Shown piece by piece: positions 34,883 through 46,824 of a stretch of 64,000 nt of DNA. The notes beneath the pieces were generated by a model, which was not told the origin of the DNA, searched no databases, and saw only the letters and a program-made list of their open reading frames with translations. Source of the stretch: Akebia trifoliata (Eukaryota > Streptophyta > Magnoliopsida > Ranunculales > Lardizabalaceae); NCBI GenBank assembly GCA_017979445.1, contig CM030719.1, forward strand, positions 21,111,292 through 21,175,291, read 5' to 3'. Position 1 is the first letter of the stretch; each line of letters begins with the position of its first letter. Made by a program: the position numbers and the translations under genes.

Positions 34883-35876
34883 TGTTATTTGAAAATAGAG
34901 TAAATTTTTTTTTTTTTTTTTTGAATGAAATGTAGTTGGTAAGGTTGGAACACATATCTCTTTCTCATTTTTTTAAGTGTACTGTTGCCCTTTTTTTTTA
35001 GTGTACCTTCTTTCTCTTATCTTTATAAAAACATCTTTTTTGTGGTATTTTCTTTATTACCCATGGATTAGAAAGAGAAGTAGAAACCACTTTATAAGTT
35101 ATCTTGTTCTCTTTCCTAGTTATAAGCTCTCAAAGTATCTCCAAATTGTCACACGTGCATGTCACGTCGAGCCGAGTCGGCACGGGCGCAAGCCCAATTG
35201 GGCTCTTGGAGCTCAGGGCTGTACGCTTTTCTTCTATATATCTTTTTATTCAAAATTTCCATCAAATATTTTGATTCCCCTTTTATCCTCTTTTGAACCA
35301 TTCTTGTAATCTATTATTATTATTAGAAGACTAGGTCCAAACGTGTATCCCACAACTCCCACATGTGTCTCATGAACCATCCACATTGAGAACCTCCTGC
35401 GGGATTTGTTAGTAATGGTTCTCTAAGAACAAGAAGTCCATTCAAATAGGGACTGGGAAGTGTTTTAAACACACAAAAAAGGATTCTACTATTTCTATTC
35501 TTAAATTGGTTACTGGAGTATCTAAGAGTTCTGAGACCTCATTTATCGTGTTTGTAAGAGAGGTTATCTCGTTGAATCCTGGGAGGAATATTACACTCTA
35601 CCTGACGTACCTTGGCAGGGTGGTAAATTCTTTTAGGACAACGTTCATGTGCCTTGGGCTGCGTTACTCTTTATCAATGATTGGATTGGTTCTTCGGTTT
35701 CTTTGCAGATCTTATTTAACTTCTTGTTGTGCTCTATTGTTGTTGTATCTGCACTGGTTCTGATTGCTACTTCGTTATATTTGGATCAGTCATTTGTATT
35801 TTAGATTAGTTAATTATTAAAATTTAGTACTGCTGGAATCGAATTAATTATTACCAAACCCGAATGTTTTCTAATA
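34883..35876 (+). repeat. 3' LTR of the Copia element
   Basis: Begins with TGTTATTTG right after the polypurine-like TGTGGGGCAT and ends near TTTTCTAATA. It matches the 5' LTR along most of its length with clear divergence, so insertion is old. A T16 tract near its start is absent from the 5' LTR. Confidence 0.75.
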
Positions 35877-36229
35877 GATTTTACTACCATCACAACTCCT
35901 AACCCACTTTTGAGCTTCAATAGAAGAACGTGCAACCATTCACTAGTGGTTGCAAACAAAAACTTCTAATAAATAATTACAAAATTAGATATATATATGA
36001 TCATTTTCGTAAATTATAAAAGCCATGATTGATTCAATAATTTTTGTAGAGTACTTTGGTGGCTTTGGCAAAACACTCTTAAAACAAACTATGGGGTTGA
36101 TTGTTGGTTTACAAAAATTGTACCAAAAAAAAAAAAAAAAACCTCTTAAAATGGGAAATTGACTTCCTGATAGCTCCATCTCTCCATTCCACTTGTCACT
36201 GTGGACAAGACCTCAAATTTAGAATGAGC

Positions 36230-36436
36230 TCAGATCCTATGCACTCAGAGGAGAGGATTGGAACTCTCTTCCTACACTCCAATACACGTCACGTAAGTCA
36301 TAATCCAAGGAATTAAAATCTAAAATATCCTTTTTTTTTTTTTTTTTTTTGATTTCCTTGGATTATGACTTACGTGGTGTGTATTGGGGTGTGGGAGGAG
36401 GGCTTCAATCCTCCACCCTGGGTGCATATGATCCGC
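36230..36436. repeat. Long inverted repeat (hairpin) with poly(T) spacer
   Basis: Arms 36230-36313 and 36351-36436 are inverted copies: CCTTGGATTATGACTTACGT pairs with its partner on the left, and blocks at both ends (GGATTG, GATC..ATGCAC) also match. The spacer includes a T22 run. Transcription would give a near-perfect hairpin of about 80 bp. Confidence 0.85.
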
Positions 36437-36500
36437 ACTCTTTTAGTAAAGGAGAGGAAGAGAGAACTCTAATAAAGAGATGGTATCCTACCAAAAATTT

Positions 36501-36945
36501 GATGTGTACATTAGCCTAGCTAACTTTTGTTTGATCTACACCATAGCTTTTAGCACTCGTCGAGTCGACTAAAAGCTTGGCCAAGTCGATTCGGTTAGAT
36601 ATGATAGGATTTTGAGGTGATTCAAACCCGAGACTCGATAGAGCCAACTAGTCAAATCAACTCGTCAACTTGGCTAAGTTGTCTAAAAAATACACTTTGT
36701 TGATTTAGATTCTCTATTAAGTTGACATAAATTTGATGTCAACATTGGCCTTACTTTTGATTGATCTACACCACAATTTTTGAAACTCGTTGAGCCGATT
36801 TGACACTTGGCCTAGTTGACTTGGTTAGACTAACTAGTATTTTGAGGTGATTAGACCCAAGACTTGTCAAGTCAACTCATCTGCTTGGCTGAGTTGTCTT
36901 GAAAATACATCTTGCTGGGTTAGAATCTCATCTAAGTATGCTATA
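36501..36945. repeat. Tandem duplication, unit about 234 bp
   Basis: Unit 1 starts at 36501 (GATGTGTACATTAGCCTAGC) and unit 2 at 36735 (GATGTCAACATTGGCCTTAC). Both continue through GATCTACACCA, CTCGT(C/T)GAG and TTTTGAGGTGATT with about 75-80% similarity by eye. It is noncoding. Confidence 0.75.
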
Positions 36946-37750
36946 ATTAACATTTTCAGCCCACTGGGTATGCTTGCAAATAATCATAAATCATTGTAAT
37001 TGCAAATAATCATAAAACATTCAGATGTTCGCTTTATGAGGGTGCTTGCTTGCAATGCAATAAAGTGATTCCCTTCAAAAATATTTTTTGAAGGTAAAAT
37101 CGGACAAAAAGATGTAAAATGATCTTGTTAATAAGGAAAATTGAAGAGTGACCAAAAAAAAAATGTATAAAAATTATCAACCAAAAATCAAATATTTAAG
37201 GGATCCTAGTTGCACATCACGTAGTATCAATTGCACTCTAACCTAAAAAAAAAACTAATTTTTGAAAAATTTTCTCTAAAATTTCAACCTAGCCCTACTT
37301 GTTATTCCCACGAAGTAATTTTAAAGAATTCATCTTTAGCAGCAGCTTATACAAATTTACAAAAAACCTATAGTTAGTAGGAAATCCCCACCCCCTTTTA
37401 GATCATAATGCTTTGAAAAAAAAAAAATTAAATCTAGAGTTTATGAAGGTTTGATGCCATGGTTCTTCTTTGATTTTCAAGGAAAGGAAAAAAGTATAGA
37501 AACTTTACGTTTCTGAAGTGCAATCATAACAGTGGAGTACAAGTGGTTTTTTCATGATGATGAAGTACAATGGATATTGGGTGATGTGCAACTAGACGTT
37601 CTCAATATTTAATTATTAAAATTAATTCATTTATATAATACTTAATTAAAAATTATAAAATTATAAAATGATAAAAATTACCATAAAATTGGGTGAGTGA
37701 CCAAGAAAATGTGTATAAATTTGCAATTGATTACATTGAATTTATCCTGG
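36946..37750. other. Intergenic, nothing recognised
   Basis: AT-rich, stop-rich sequence with no coding signature, inverted repeat or element end that I can support. Confidence 0.5.
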
Positions 37751-37975
37751 AATGAGATTTCTATAAAAATCAGCTCATTATGAAACTTCTAGCCCCATGT
37801 TTACAAGTTGAAAAATTTTAGACCATCCAATTTTTGTAAATCAATTTTGATGGGGTTAGAAGTTTTGGAATTTGATGATTTTTTGCCAAGATGATCCCCT
37901 CATCACAGAGATCATCCTCACAAAAAATCAGTCCATTCCAAACATTTTTGCCCATATAAGACAAACGGTGTGTTG
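37751..37975. mobile_element. Family A MITE, truncated
   Basis: Begins inside the first palindrome (ATAAAAATCAGCTCATTATG) and holds the complete second palindrome (GATGATCCCCTCATCACAG ... GATCATCCTCACAAAAAATC). The left terminus is missing. Confidence 0.7.
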
Positions 37976-38013
37976 CAATGTGAGTCGTAATAGGGGTCGT
38001 AATAACGCTATCC

Positions 38014-38061
38014 TATATATATATATATATATTTATTATATATATATATATATATATATAT
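38014..38061. repeat. TA microsatellite
   Basis: A TA run with one TTTATT interruption, between the MITE remnant and the LINE 3' region. Confidence 0.85.
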
Positions 38062-38261
38062 TTTAGGGTAAGAGGGGGTTAGGCTGACCACCAGATCAGA
38101 TATATTAAATTAAAGGGACCATTACATTCTGTAGTAAATATTTCTTCTCGCATCCTCACTAACTAACTTATCAATCTCTCTAGTTAGGGGCGGGGAAAAT
38201 TCAATCAACATCACTTCATTACAATGCGAAGCTAAAAAATCAGCCACTCTATTTGTTTCTC

Positions 38262-38536
38262 TAAAGTAAAAAAGAGAAAGTACAAGTTTTAAAAAGGGTT
38301 CTTAGTCTTTGAATTTCTTCCACTAGCCTACGCACATACCACGGGCTTTGAAAAGAACCTTGGATGCATCCAATAGCTATTGAGGAGTTAGCAGCAACCT
38401 CAATATTTTCAACGTTCATCTTCATGGCCATAATCAGCCCCTTTTGGATTGCTTCCACCTCGTGATAAATTACCGATTTACCTTGGCAACCTTCTGAAAG
38501 TAACCTTACCGCATTGCCTTGATCATCTTTATCGTG
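38262..38536 (-). pseudogene. LINE RNase H domain, C-terminal part
   Basis: On the minus strand this follows a DDQGNAV-like segment and reads YHEVEAIQKGLIMAMKMN...IEVAANSSIAIGCIQG, the middle and C-terminal part of a plant LINE RNase H (RVT_3 type). Its N-terminal half lies at 45315-45548, beyond the LARD insertion. A stop follows at 38261. It is non-functional. Confidence 0.75.
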
Positions 38537-39804
38537 TGTAAAACTTGCTGTGTAAAATAGAGATTAAGAGATAGACTTTGGGTAAGTCGAATTCGTTCCA
38601 CAGGGACAATGAAGATTCGAATATTCATTCAAATTAAAAACAAAACAGAGTTTGAAAACATATTGATTTTAAAAACAAAACAGATTTGTTAAACACAGAT
38701 AATGAAAATCAGTAATAGAAAATAGGGATTAAACTAGAAGAAAAAACTTAGAGAATTCAAGTCTACCATCACAAGTCATCCAATCTAATATGACTCAATC
38801 CACGTAGCAAGTCATTGTTCGTGGATCGGAAGATGATTCGATCTAACTATTAATTGTAATCCAAGAGTATCTATGAAGATTTCTGATTTAAACAAGATTA
38901 TCCGACTTATGCTTCCATTCATCAGAGCATGAGTGTTCTTGAACTTTTCTAAGTAATACTCATCAAAACTTGAATGAGAACCATGAGTTCAATGATCTTG
39001 CCATAAAGAGATTCACAGATTTAACATTTAACACAGAAATATAGAATTGAAACAACATTAATAGAATGAACTTGCTCCGGAATCCTTGATCTCTCTAAAG
39101 AGGATCTAGCCGATCATTGCAAGGATCATATTGCAACAATAAGAAAATAAAAGAAGATAGTAGATGAAGAAGAGAATGTAAAACAGAGATGCAACTTGAT
39201 TCTTTCTTTGATGGCTTCTCCAAAGAATTACAATAAAAACTAATGGGGGAATAACTAACACAATCAACTCTTGATCTTCTCACTACTACAAAACACTCTC
39301 TCTAAAAGAAAAACTAAGAAAAATACAGAGAAATTAGGGAGAAGAAGAGGGTTAAGAGGGGGTCCCTTCTTTGAAATCAACCGTCTAATTTATAACATTT
39401 GTAATCGGGTTATTAGGTTGACTTTTCAGATGATTTGATTCGAAAAAATCATTCAGTTATAACCACCGAAACATTTGAAAACTTCTATACAAATCTCGAG
39501 GCAAGATGGCTCTAGATTACCGCGGAGCACTAGGGGGCCACCGTGGAATGGTGACGTGACGGTCAAATTCATCGAGATTATATTGGATGCTTCCTTTTTG
39601 CTCGCACATTGTATCCGTCTTTGTTTCATGATTTGATAACTTCTACGTGCGTTTTATTTATCTACAATTAGCAACAATATCTCATTAGCTTTATTAATTT
39701 TGATAAATAATTTAATTTTACAATTATTTAAAGGAACTAACATTTATGCGCTGGTAAACTTAGTGTAATTACGGTCCCAAAATCAAATAATTGGGACCTT
39801 ATCA
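38537..39804 (-). repeat. LARD 3' LTR (left copy)
   Basis: 1268 bp, matching 44018-45314 along its length with scattered substitutions and small indels. It contains the GC-rich motif CGCGGAGCACTAGGGGGC at 39521-39538. Confidence 0.85.
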
Positions 39805-42064
39805 CACCCTCAAACCTCAATTTTGCTAGTCCTAAGCAAAACTTAAATCTAAACAACTCCTCTTTCGTGAGGTTCCCGATTGCATTTAGCTTATGCAGTA
39901 AGCCCTTAAACCCCTAGGTTACCCCTAGTGGACGAGTTTGACTCGTGAGGGTTTGCAGTAAATATACTCACAAAATTCTAACACTTTACAAAAATATTAA
40001 AATCAAAATCAAAGTATGTAAAGTGAACATAACAACATTTCATAAATCAGTCAAAAGTCATTTACGTTTGAACAAAGTTATAAGTTTTTATTCCTCATTT
40101 TCAGAAAATTTGAAAGATAACTTGAGTGCTTGTGCGATTTTCTAATTTTTTTTTTTTTAAAAGCAACATTTTTTAGGAACAAGATTTCACTTCCTAACTG
40201 TTAAGAATGGTCGGTTCTACCTAAGTTCTAACTCGAAACTAAGCATCCTGTCTATGATTGTGAGAGGCGTGGATATTCACTTTAATACATCTAAGGGGCT
40301 TTATCTGTGATATTCCAGTTTACTCACATTTTTACCATTGACGGCTTTCACCCTACTGTACTATTTGGTCTTATTGGACTCTTTTTTCATTTTTGCAGTT
40401 CTAGCCATCTTTGACATTTTTCTTGTATTTTCTACTTCTTTTTTCGATTTTATCACACTTCACCATTTTCTGGTGTTCTTTTTATAAAAAAACAGGTAAC
40501 CCTTTTCAAAGTACTCAATCTAATCCTATGGTTGTTGTCCAAGTGATACTAACTCTAGTTCTGTTTTCTTCTAACAAGCCAACCAAGGGACAAAGAAGTC
40601 ATAGTTCACTAGACTAGGTTTCCCCTAACACTCTAGACAGAGAAGAGGGTCAATTTTTGTTCCATAAAATCTTATCTTTCCAAATACTTAATCAGAAGTG
40701 AATTTTTAAAGTAATTCTTTGATAATTTTCTTAATGAGGAATAACCAAAAAGAACTTATTATCAAAAGTTAGGACATGAGCCTGAGATTTGAAATTCATA
40801 TGTAAAAAGTATATACAAAGATTTTAAAGAAAATATTTCGAAAAGTGTTGAATATTTTTGAATTTTTTTTAACATGAAATTAAACTAGCAATGAAATAAA
40901 CATGAAATTAAACTACTAATGAAATGCAATGCAATTGTGAACTAACCTAATACCCCTAAACCTAAATGACATATTGTCCTCAATATGCAAGCAGTAAGGA
41001 AAATTTAAAAAGGTTAGATCACACCTGAAACGGATTGGGCATTAATGTACAAAGTCTTGTTACAACTAATCTGAAAAGAATGAAAGTTATAATAATGATA
41101 ATTTCTGAAGTAGTTTTTTTTTTTTTTGCATGAAATAAATCCTTCATAAAATAGAAAAATAACCTAATTAAGAAATTAAAAACATCCTAATCTAAAATTT
41201 AAACCTATTTTAATCCGAACATTCAATGACATGTGCCTTCTTCTCCTCAATATAAGCTAACATCTATCTATGCTATTCAATCAATAATTACTGACCAGGT
41301 TGCAGTCCTAGTGGCATTGATTGATTTGGTTGAGAGTGGACTTGAAGAAGAAGGGATTAAGGTTAGAGGTTTTTTTTTTTTTTTTTTAAGAAAAATTTTA
41401 TTTCTTAACTATACTACTTATTAAAATAAAAGCACATGGGTTGTTTCCCAAGCAGCACTAAGTTTAACGTCTTTAGTCGGACCTATCAAAAGTCTGAATC
41501 CTAGGTATTTTCTTATTATCTAGTTTGATAGACACGATGATCGACTTCCCACCCCAAATGATAGGCATACATATTTTTACCATCGTTAGGACTTGGAAAT
41601 GATTTTTTAAAATGATCAACAACCCTCGTTTGCCCTCAGTTCTTAGTGTCATCACCTTTTCAACACAAGTTTTAATTATCGTATTCCCAAATAGAATGGA
41701 AGCTTTAAGACATGAAGGGTCTTTACACTTTTGTGAAATGATGGGTTGGATGGGATATGAAGTTGAATCAATAATGGTCGGAATTGGTTTGACTAACAAA
41801 TTATAGTTGATATTTGATTTCTCCTAGACAACAGTCTCCTCAGATGGTGAAACAATTTCCTTAATCAAATTTGTACAATTGGTTAGCTCATTGGAAATTT
41901 GAAACATTGGTTGGCTCTCGGGGGTTACTCATTTGAAAATTGATCATTCTCTTTTTCTTCTAAGGACACAATAAGCTGACCTAGTTGGACTTCCATCATT
42001 GTTTCGGTTGGAATTGTAACCTCATTGGTTTGAATTTGAACTTCAATTGAGACAGGGTTATCAA

Positions 42065-42766
42065 TTATTGATGGACAATCATCAAAATCTTCAAAAGAGT
42101 AGAACTGGTCACTAAGATTATTTTGAAAGAATGATAAATTTTTGGGATTGAGATATCCTCATTTTCGAATTTATCAAAATTTTCTTCTTCTAAGGATAAC
42201 GCTAGGTGACTCAATTGAGTTCCTATGTTGAATAAGGCTTGACCCATATCCCATTGTTGTTGATGATTTAACAATTGTTGTTGATGATTTAACAACATTT
42301 GTTGATGGAGCTGGTGTTGTTGGATTAACTGTTGTTGTTGAATTAAGAAGACAGACATCATAGACTCTAATGACGATAATTGAGGAAAAGACAAATATGA
42401 GTGAGTGGATGTTGGCTCAGGCTCTGTAGCTCTGTAATCGGAGAAATGTTGAGAATCATAGGATTGTTGGGAAATTATGGTTGGATTCATCATCGAGGTG
42501 TCATGCAAATAAAAATCCTCATGGTTACCAAACTGACTACCCTGAGTGAACTCGTTCTGATACGGTATGGAATTTGGGGGAAACAAATTATCTACGTGGT
42601 ATGGTTGGTCGAACGAACTGAGTGTCGGCATCCAATATGAGTTTTGAGAATGATGCATGTTGGCCTGTGTAGCATGAAGCATGGGCAGACTCGGATAATG
42701 CTCGGAAGAATGACCATAATTATCCCATAAGATGCACGGGATCCAAGATTCTCTCTTAAACTTCAT
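42065..42766 (-). CDS. LARD gag-like ORF, Gln-rich, decayed zinc knuckle
   Basis: An open frame of 233 residues on the minus strand is the only substantial ORF of the LARD. Near its start (residues 11-25) is CILWDNYGHSSEHY, which has the spacing of a retroviral-type zinc knuckle (C-x2-C-x4-H-x4-C) but with Trp and Tyr in place of the second and last Cys. A Tyr/Ser/Pro-rich middle is followed by a Gln/His-rich coiled-coil-like stretch (QQQQLIQQHQLHQQ, residues about 142-175) encoded by CAA/CAG-rich triplets. Residues after about 205 look frameshifted. The likely origin is a gag C-terminal region; the start codon is the first in frame and may not be the native one. Function today is doubtful. 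Confidence 0.5.
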   Translation of the reverse strand: MKFKRESWIPCILWDNYGHSSEHYPSLPMLHATQANMHHSQNSYWMPTLSSFDQPYHVDNLFPPNSIPYQNEFTQGSQFGNHEDFYLHDTSMMNPTIISQQSYDSQHFSDYRATEPEPTSTHSYLSFPQLSSLESMMSVFLIQQQQLIQQHQLHQQMLLNHQQQLLNHQQQWDMGQALFNIGTQLSHLALSLEEENFDKFENEDISIPKIYHSFKIILVTSSTLLKILMIVHQ

Positions 42767-43988
42767 GACGATGTAAATCTGCTTGATGTTCTATATCTAA
42801 CCTAACATACACTATTGAATTGCACACAGAAGAGGAAGGAATTTACACGTGATCACTGGGTTCTTATAACTAGACAGCTCTTAACTGGTTTAAAGGATTA
42901 ATTAAAGTTTTAAATCCAAATCTCTGAAATCGAAACAACCAGTTTAATCCCCAGGGGAGAGGTAGCGCATAATGCTTAGCAAGGGCACTCTTAAGTCACC
43001 TCTAGAATAGTCGTGTGTCTATCCTTCGAATACACATAGTATTACGGGGCAGGATTGCACTTAGGCACTGTTCACGATCAAGAAGTGCAGTTGGTGCAAC
43101 TTTTGATTAGCTTTGCTTACTGAGCTCGATAGAACTTAGGGTCCAGTCTAACCAATTTTAATTAATTAATGGCTGTGAATTTGATTTCATAGAAGGGCAA
43201 GATATAGGTAATGAAATTCGATTATTATCTTATGGTGCCATCCTCGTAAGGGTGCCTTTATTACTATGTGCGATCCAAAGTATACAGATTAGTCACTCAA
43301 AAGCAATACAGAAACTCACTAGCGAGAGATGCGTGAGTGTTTCGAAATTTACTTTCCGTTCTAGACGGGGAATGATCGAGTTGAGTTGACTTGGGCCACC
43401 AACTCCAAATTTGGTGTACGAACCCGAGGGGCTGAGATAGTTTTCGTCCCACTATCGTCCGTCCCTAATTCTATTACAATCCGAGCCCTCTCGGATATAA
43501 TTAAAAATTAATACAAATTCAAGTTGTTTTCTAAGAAAAATAAAATGCAGAGAAAATTCTAATTTGCTGATCTTCTTGGTGAGAGAACCAATTCAGTGGA
43601 TAAATATTCCACGTGTCGTCTTTCGTCAACTTTCGTCGATTCCTTCACCTGAAAATAACAAAATTATTGAAATAAGAATGCTAAGGAAAAAAAACCAATA
43701 TGACCATTACAATATTCATGATGTTAGAAACTTGTTCAACAAAAATCAGCAAAAAATATTGCCACGTCACCGCAGAGCACTAGGAGGCTACCGCGAAGCG
43801 GTTAAATTTTGATAAAAATTGATTTTTCAAATTGGAAATGGTTTCTGATATCCTGAGGATTGTAATGGAAATTTTTTTTTTTATTTTTTTCAGTTCATTT
43901 GGCTTCTGTTTCAAGCAAAACAAGTTTCAGTTTTGTTTTAGAAACTGTTTCGAACTTCTTTCCGAATTGAAAATGAATCAACTCACTG

Positions 43989-44006
43989 TCCCCGACAGCG
44001 GCTCCA
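43989..44006 (-). other. Primer-binding site of the LARD
   Basis: On the minus strand TGGAGCCGCTGTCGGGGA follows the 5' LTR end (..TTTTACA) by 11 nt. It resembles the TGGCGCCGTTGCCGGGGA primer-binding site common in plant Gypsy-related elements, with three changes. This fixes the element's orientation. Confidence 0.72.
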
Positions 44007-44017
44007 TTTTTATCGAT

Positions 44018-45314
44018 TGTAAAACTTGCTGTGTAAAATAGAGATTAAGTGATAGACTTTGGGTAAGTTGAATTCGTTCCACAGGGACAATGAAGATTCA
44101 AATATTCATTCGAATTAAAAACAAAACAGAGTTTGAAAACAGATTGATTTTAAAAACAAAACAGATTTGTTAAACACAGATAATGAAAATCAGTAATAGA
44201 AAATAGGGATTAAAATTAGAAGAAAAAGCTTAGAAAATTCAAGTGTACCATCACAAGTCATCCAATAATGCTGAATCGTTCTAAATATGACTCAATCCAC
44301 GTAACAAGTCATTGTTCGTAGATCGGAAGATGATTCGATCTAACTATTAATTGTAACCCAAGAGTATTTATAAAGATCTCTGATTTAAACAAGATTATCA
44401 GACTTATGCTTCTATTCATCACAGAGCATGAGTGTTCTTGAACTTATCTAAGTAATGCTCATCAAAGCTTGAATGAGAACCATGAGTTGAATGATCTTGT
44501 TATAAAGAGATTCACAGATTTAACATTTAATACAGAAATATAGAATTGAAACAACATTAATAGAATGAACTTGCTCCAGCATCCTTGACCTCTCTAAAGA
44601 GGATCTAACTAATCATTGCAAGGATCATATTGCAGCAATAAGAAAATAAAAGAAGATAGTAGATGAAGAAGAGAATGTAAAATAGAGATGCAACTTGATT
44701 CCTTCTTTGGTGGCTTCTCTAAAGAATTACAATACGAACTAAAGGGGAAGAACTAACACAATCAACTCTTGATCTTCTCACTACTACTAAAACACTCTCT
44801 CCAAAAGAAAAACTAAGAAAAATATAGAGAAATTATGGAGAAGAAGAGGGTCAAGAGGGACCTAAGAGGGGGCCCCTTCTTTGAAATCAACCGTTTAATT
44901 TATAACATTTGTAATTTAGTTATTAAGTCGACTTTTCGGATGATTTGATTCAAAAGACCCATTCAGTTACAACCACCGAAGCATTTGAAAACTTTTGTAC
45001 AAATCTCGAGGTAAAATGGCTCTAGATAATCGCGGAGCACTAGGGGGCTACCGCAGAGAGATGACGTGACGGCCGAATTCATCGAGATTTTGTTGGATGC
45101 TTCCTTTTTGCTCGCACATTGTAATCGTCTTTAATTCGTGATTTGATAACTTTCACGTGCGTTTTATTTATCTACAATCAGTAATAATATTTCATTAGCT
45201 CTATTGATTTGGATAAATAATTTAATTTTGTAATTATTTAAAGGAATTAACATTTATGCGATGGTAATCTTATTGTAATTACGGTCCCAAAATCGAATAA
45301 TTGGGACCTTATCA
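44018..45314 (-). repeat. LARD 5' LTR (right copy)
   Basis: 1297 bp, TGTAAAACTTGC...GGGACCTTATCA on the plus strand, highly similar to 38537-39804. Directly to its right the LINE RNase H frame starts again. Confidence 0.85.
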
Positions 45315-46516
45315 ATCCCTAATTATAGCTCCATGTCCCCCCGAACTACCTTGTAGGGAACCATCTGTGTTGAGCTTAAAAGAGTTGGAGGTTGACCTTG
45401 TCCACATGCATCTCACGGGAGGTCTAGGTACGAACGGGGGGTTTAAACCCCAAGCTTTAGAGAATTTTCTATTAGCGTCAGTATCTTCCACTTGATAATC
45501 TGAGAGTACAAACCTGGGTCTTATATTGTTAATAATGGAGAAATACACATCTTCCTTAGGCCTAGAGGTATTGTTAAAGATCCTTTCACACCGCTCACGC
45601 CAGACATAATAGATGAAGGCGATAAAAACAACTCTTCTAACATGATTGATCTACTTATTATTCTTCAAGGCTTTGGCTAGCCAAGGAATTTCAGTAGCCC
45701 AGGCCCCTATTGTTGTTGATAGCATCATCTTCCTTTTCAATTTTTTCCAGATAGTAACTCCATAGTGACATTTAACAAATAGGTGAGCCACATTTTCAAG
45801 ATTAGCTTGGTAAAAGGCACAATTAGAGGCATTTAAGATTCTTTTTCTAACCATCCAATCTTGTGTTTTGAGGCTATTCGACAAAGCTAACCAAAAGATA
45901 AATTTTTGTCGAGGCACCATTTTAGCACCCTTGAGCAGGGAAGCCCACGAGACAATAGGCACATGTTGGATGCATTGGTAATATGCAGATTTAATAGAAA
46001 AAAAATGCCTGAAGGGCTTTCTTTCCAGACCACCTTATCATCCTTGTCTAGGTTGAATTCTTCAGAGTTCAAATTCTGCCAAAACCAGTTTAGAGAGTTG
46101 TTTGCCATTTACGGAATGTCCCATCTTCCAGTTCTGATGATGGCAGCAACTTTGGCTTGCGAATGAAGTCTTGAATCATACCTTAATTGTTGCGGAAATC
46201 TGCTCCTAAGGATGCCTTCTTAGTGCCATGGATCATTCCAAAAGAGTGTGTTGTTACCATCTCCAACAACATGAGTGATACAAGATTGAGCCATGCATCG
46301 AAGGCTCATAATTTTTTTCTATGACCAAGATGCATCAAGCGGGGTTTTCATTGTCCAAAATGCTTTGTTACGAATCAGATTAGAATACACCCATTTATCC
46401 CATAAGTTTTTAACCTTGGCAACAATCATCCAAGTGTATCTCATAATGGCCATTTGGTTCCACATATTGATATTTTTGACACCCAAGCCCCCTTCCTCTA
46501 TTGGTCGACATTGCAA
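45315..46516 (-). pseudogene. LINE RT C-terminus, zinc-finger RT domain and RNase H start
   Basis: Read on the minus strand: CRPIEEGGLGVKNINMWNQM (from 46516), then LWDKWVYSNLIRNKAFW, both standard near the end of plant LINE RT polypeptides. Next is the zf-RVT domain (SWASLLKGAKMVPRQKFIFW ... NCAFYQANLENVAHLFVKCH, about 45960-45750). Then comes the RNase H start, FKLNTDGSLQGSSGGHGAII (about 45380-45315). Frameshifts and stops separate these blocks. The RNase H frame is cut by the LARD at 45314 and resumes at 38536. Confidence 0.82.
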
Positions 46517-46824
46517 TTACAAAAATTTGCATTTTACAGCATTTTACAAGTATCGAATAGTATATATTTGTGGAGAATGAAAATGGATATTATTATTAGT
46601 TCTAAAATACTAAATAATTATTTTTAAGTATTTTTAAATTAACTAATTTTTATTTGATTCATTCGAGTGAGCTTAAGAGTCATCGACTCATTAATCACGA
46701 TGGAATTGACCAAGCATCCAGAGAACCTTCAGACCCAACATGTTAAGCATCCGTATCAAAGTCGGTCAAGTTAGTAAATGCGATTGGTCCCACCTAAGAG
46801 CCAACCAAAGGACACTTTGATAAG

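Larger units (their letters stand above)
28346..35876 (+). mobile_element. Decayed Ty1/Copia retrotransposon interrupted by a Gypsy element
   Basis: Two long direct repeats, about 28346-29238 and 34883-35876, share many ordered blocks (CATGGATTAGAAAGAGA, TTCCATCAAATATTTT, CGGGATTTGTTAGTA, GAACAC..AAAAAGGATTCTA) and are the LTRs. Between them come gag and pol remnants in Copia order: gag, GAG-pre-integrase, integrase, reverse transcriptase. A noncoding post-pol stretch (34455-34882) ends in the purine-rich TGTGGGGCAT just before the 3' LTR. The 5' LTR lacks its first part, where a SINE-like sequence lies. A Gypsy element (30470-32591) interrupts the pol region. The copy is dead. Confidence 0.85.
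38537..45314 (-). mobile_element. Non-autonomous LTR retrotransposon (LARD), 6.8 kb
   Basis: Near-identical long direct repeats, 38537-39804 and 44018-45314, begin TGTAAAACTTGCTGTG and end GGGACCTTATCA on the plus strand (TG..CA on both strands). Orientation is minus: the primer-binding site lies at 43989-44006 beside the right LTR, and a purine-rich AGGTTTGAGGGTG precedes the left LTR. The 4.2-kb interior encodes only a gag-like fragment (42065-42766), with no protease, RT or integrase. Flanks ATCGT and ATCCC may be a mutated target duplication. It interrupts a LINE RNase H frame. Confidence 0.85.
38100..46516 (-). mobile_element. 5'-truncated LINE split by a LARD insertion
   Basis: Minus-strand LINE sequence runs from 46516 to 45315 and resumes at 38536 down to about 38100. 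The first piece has the end of the RT polypeptide, the zinc-finger RT domain and the start of RNase H; the second continues RNase H. The two pieces join at one point of the RNase H frame, so they are one insertion interrupted by the LTR element 38537-45314. The 5' truncation at about 46516 is typical of L1-type elements. The 3' tail could not be placed. Confidence 0.78.
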
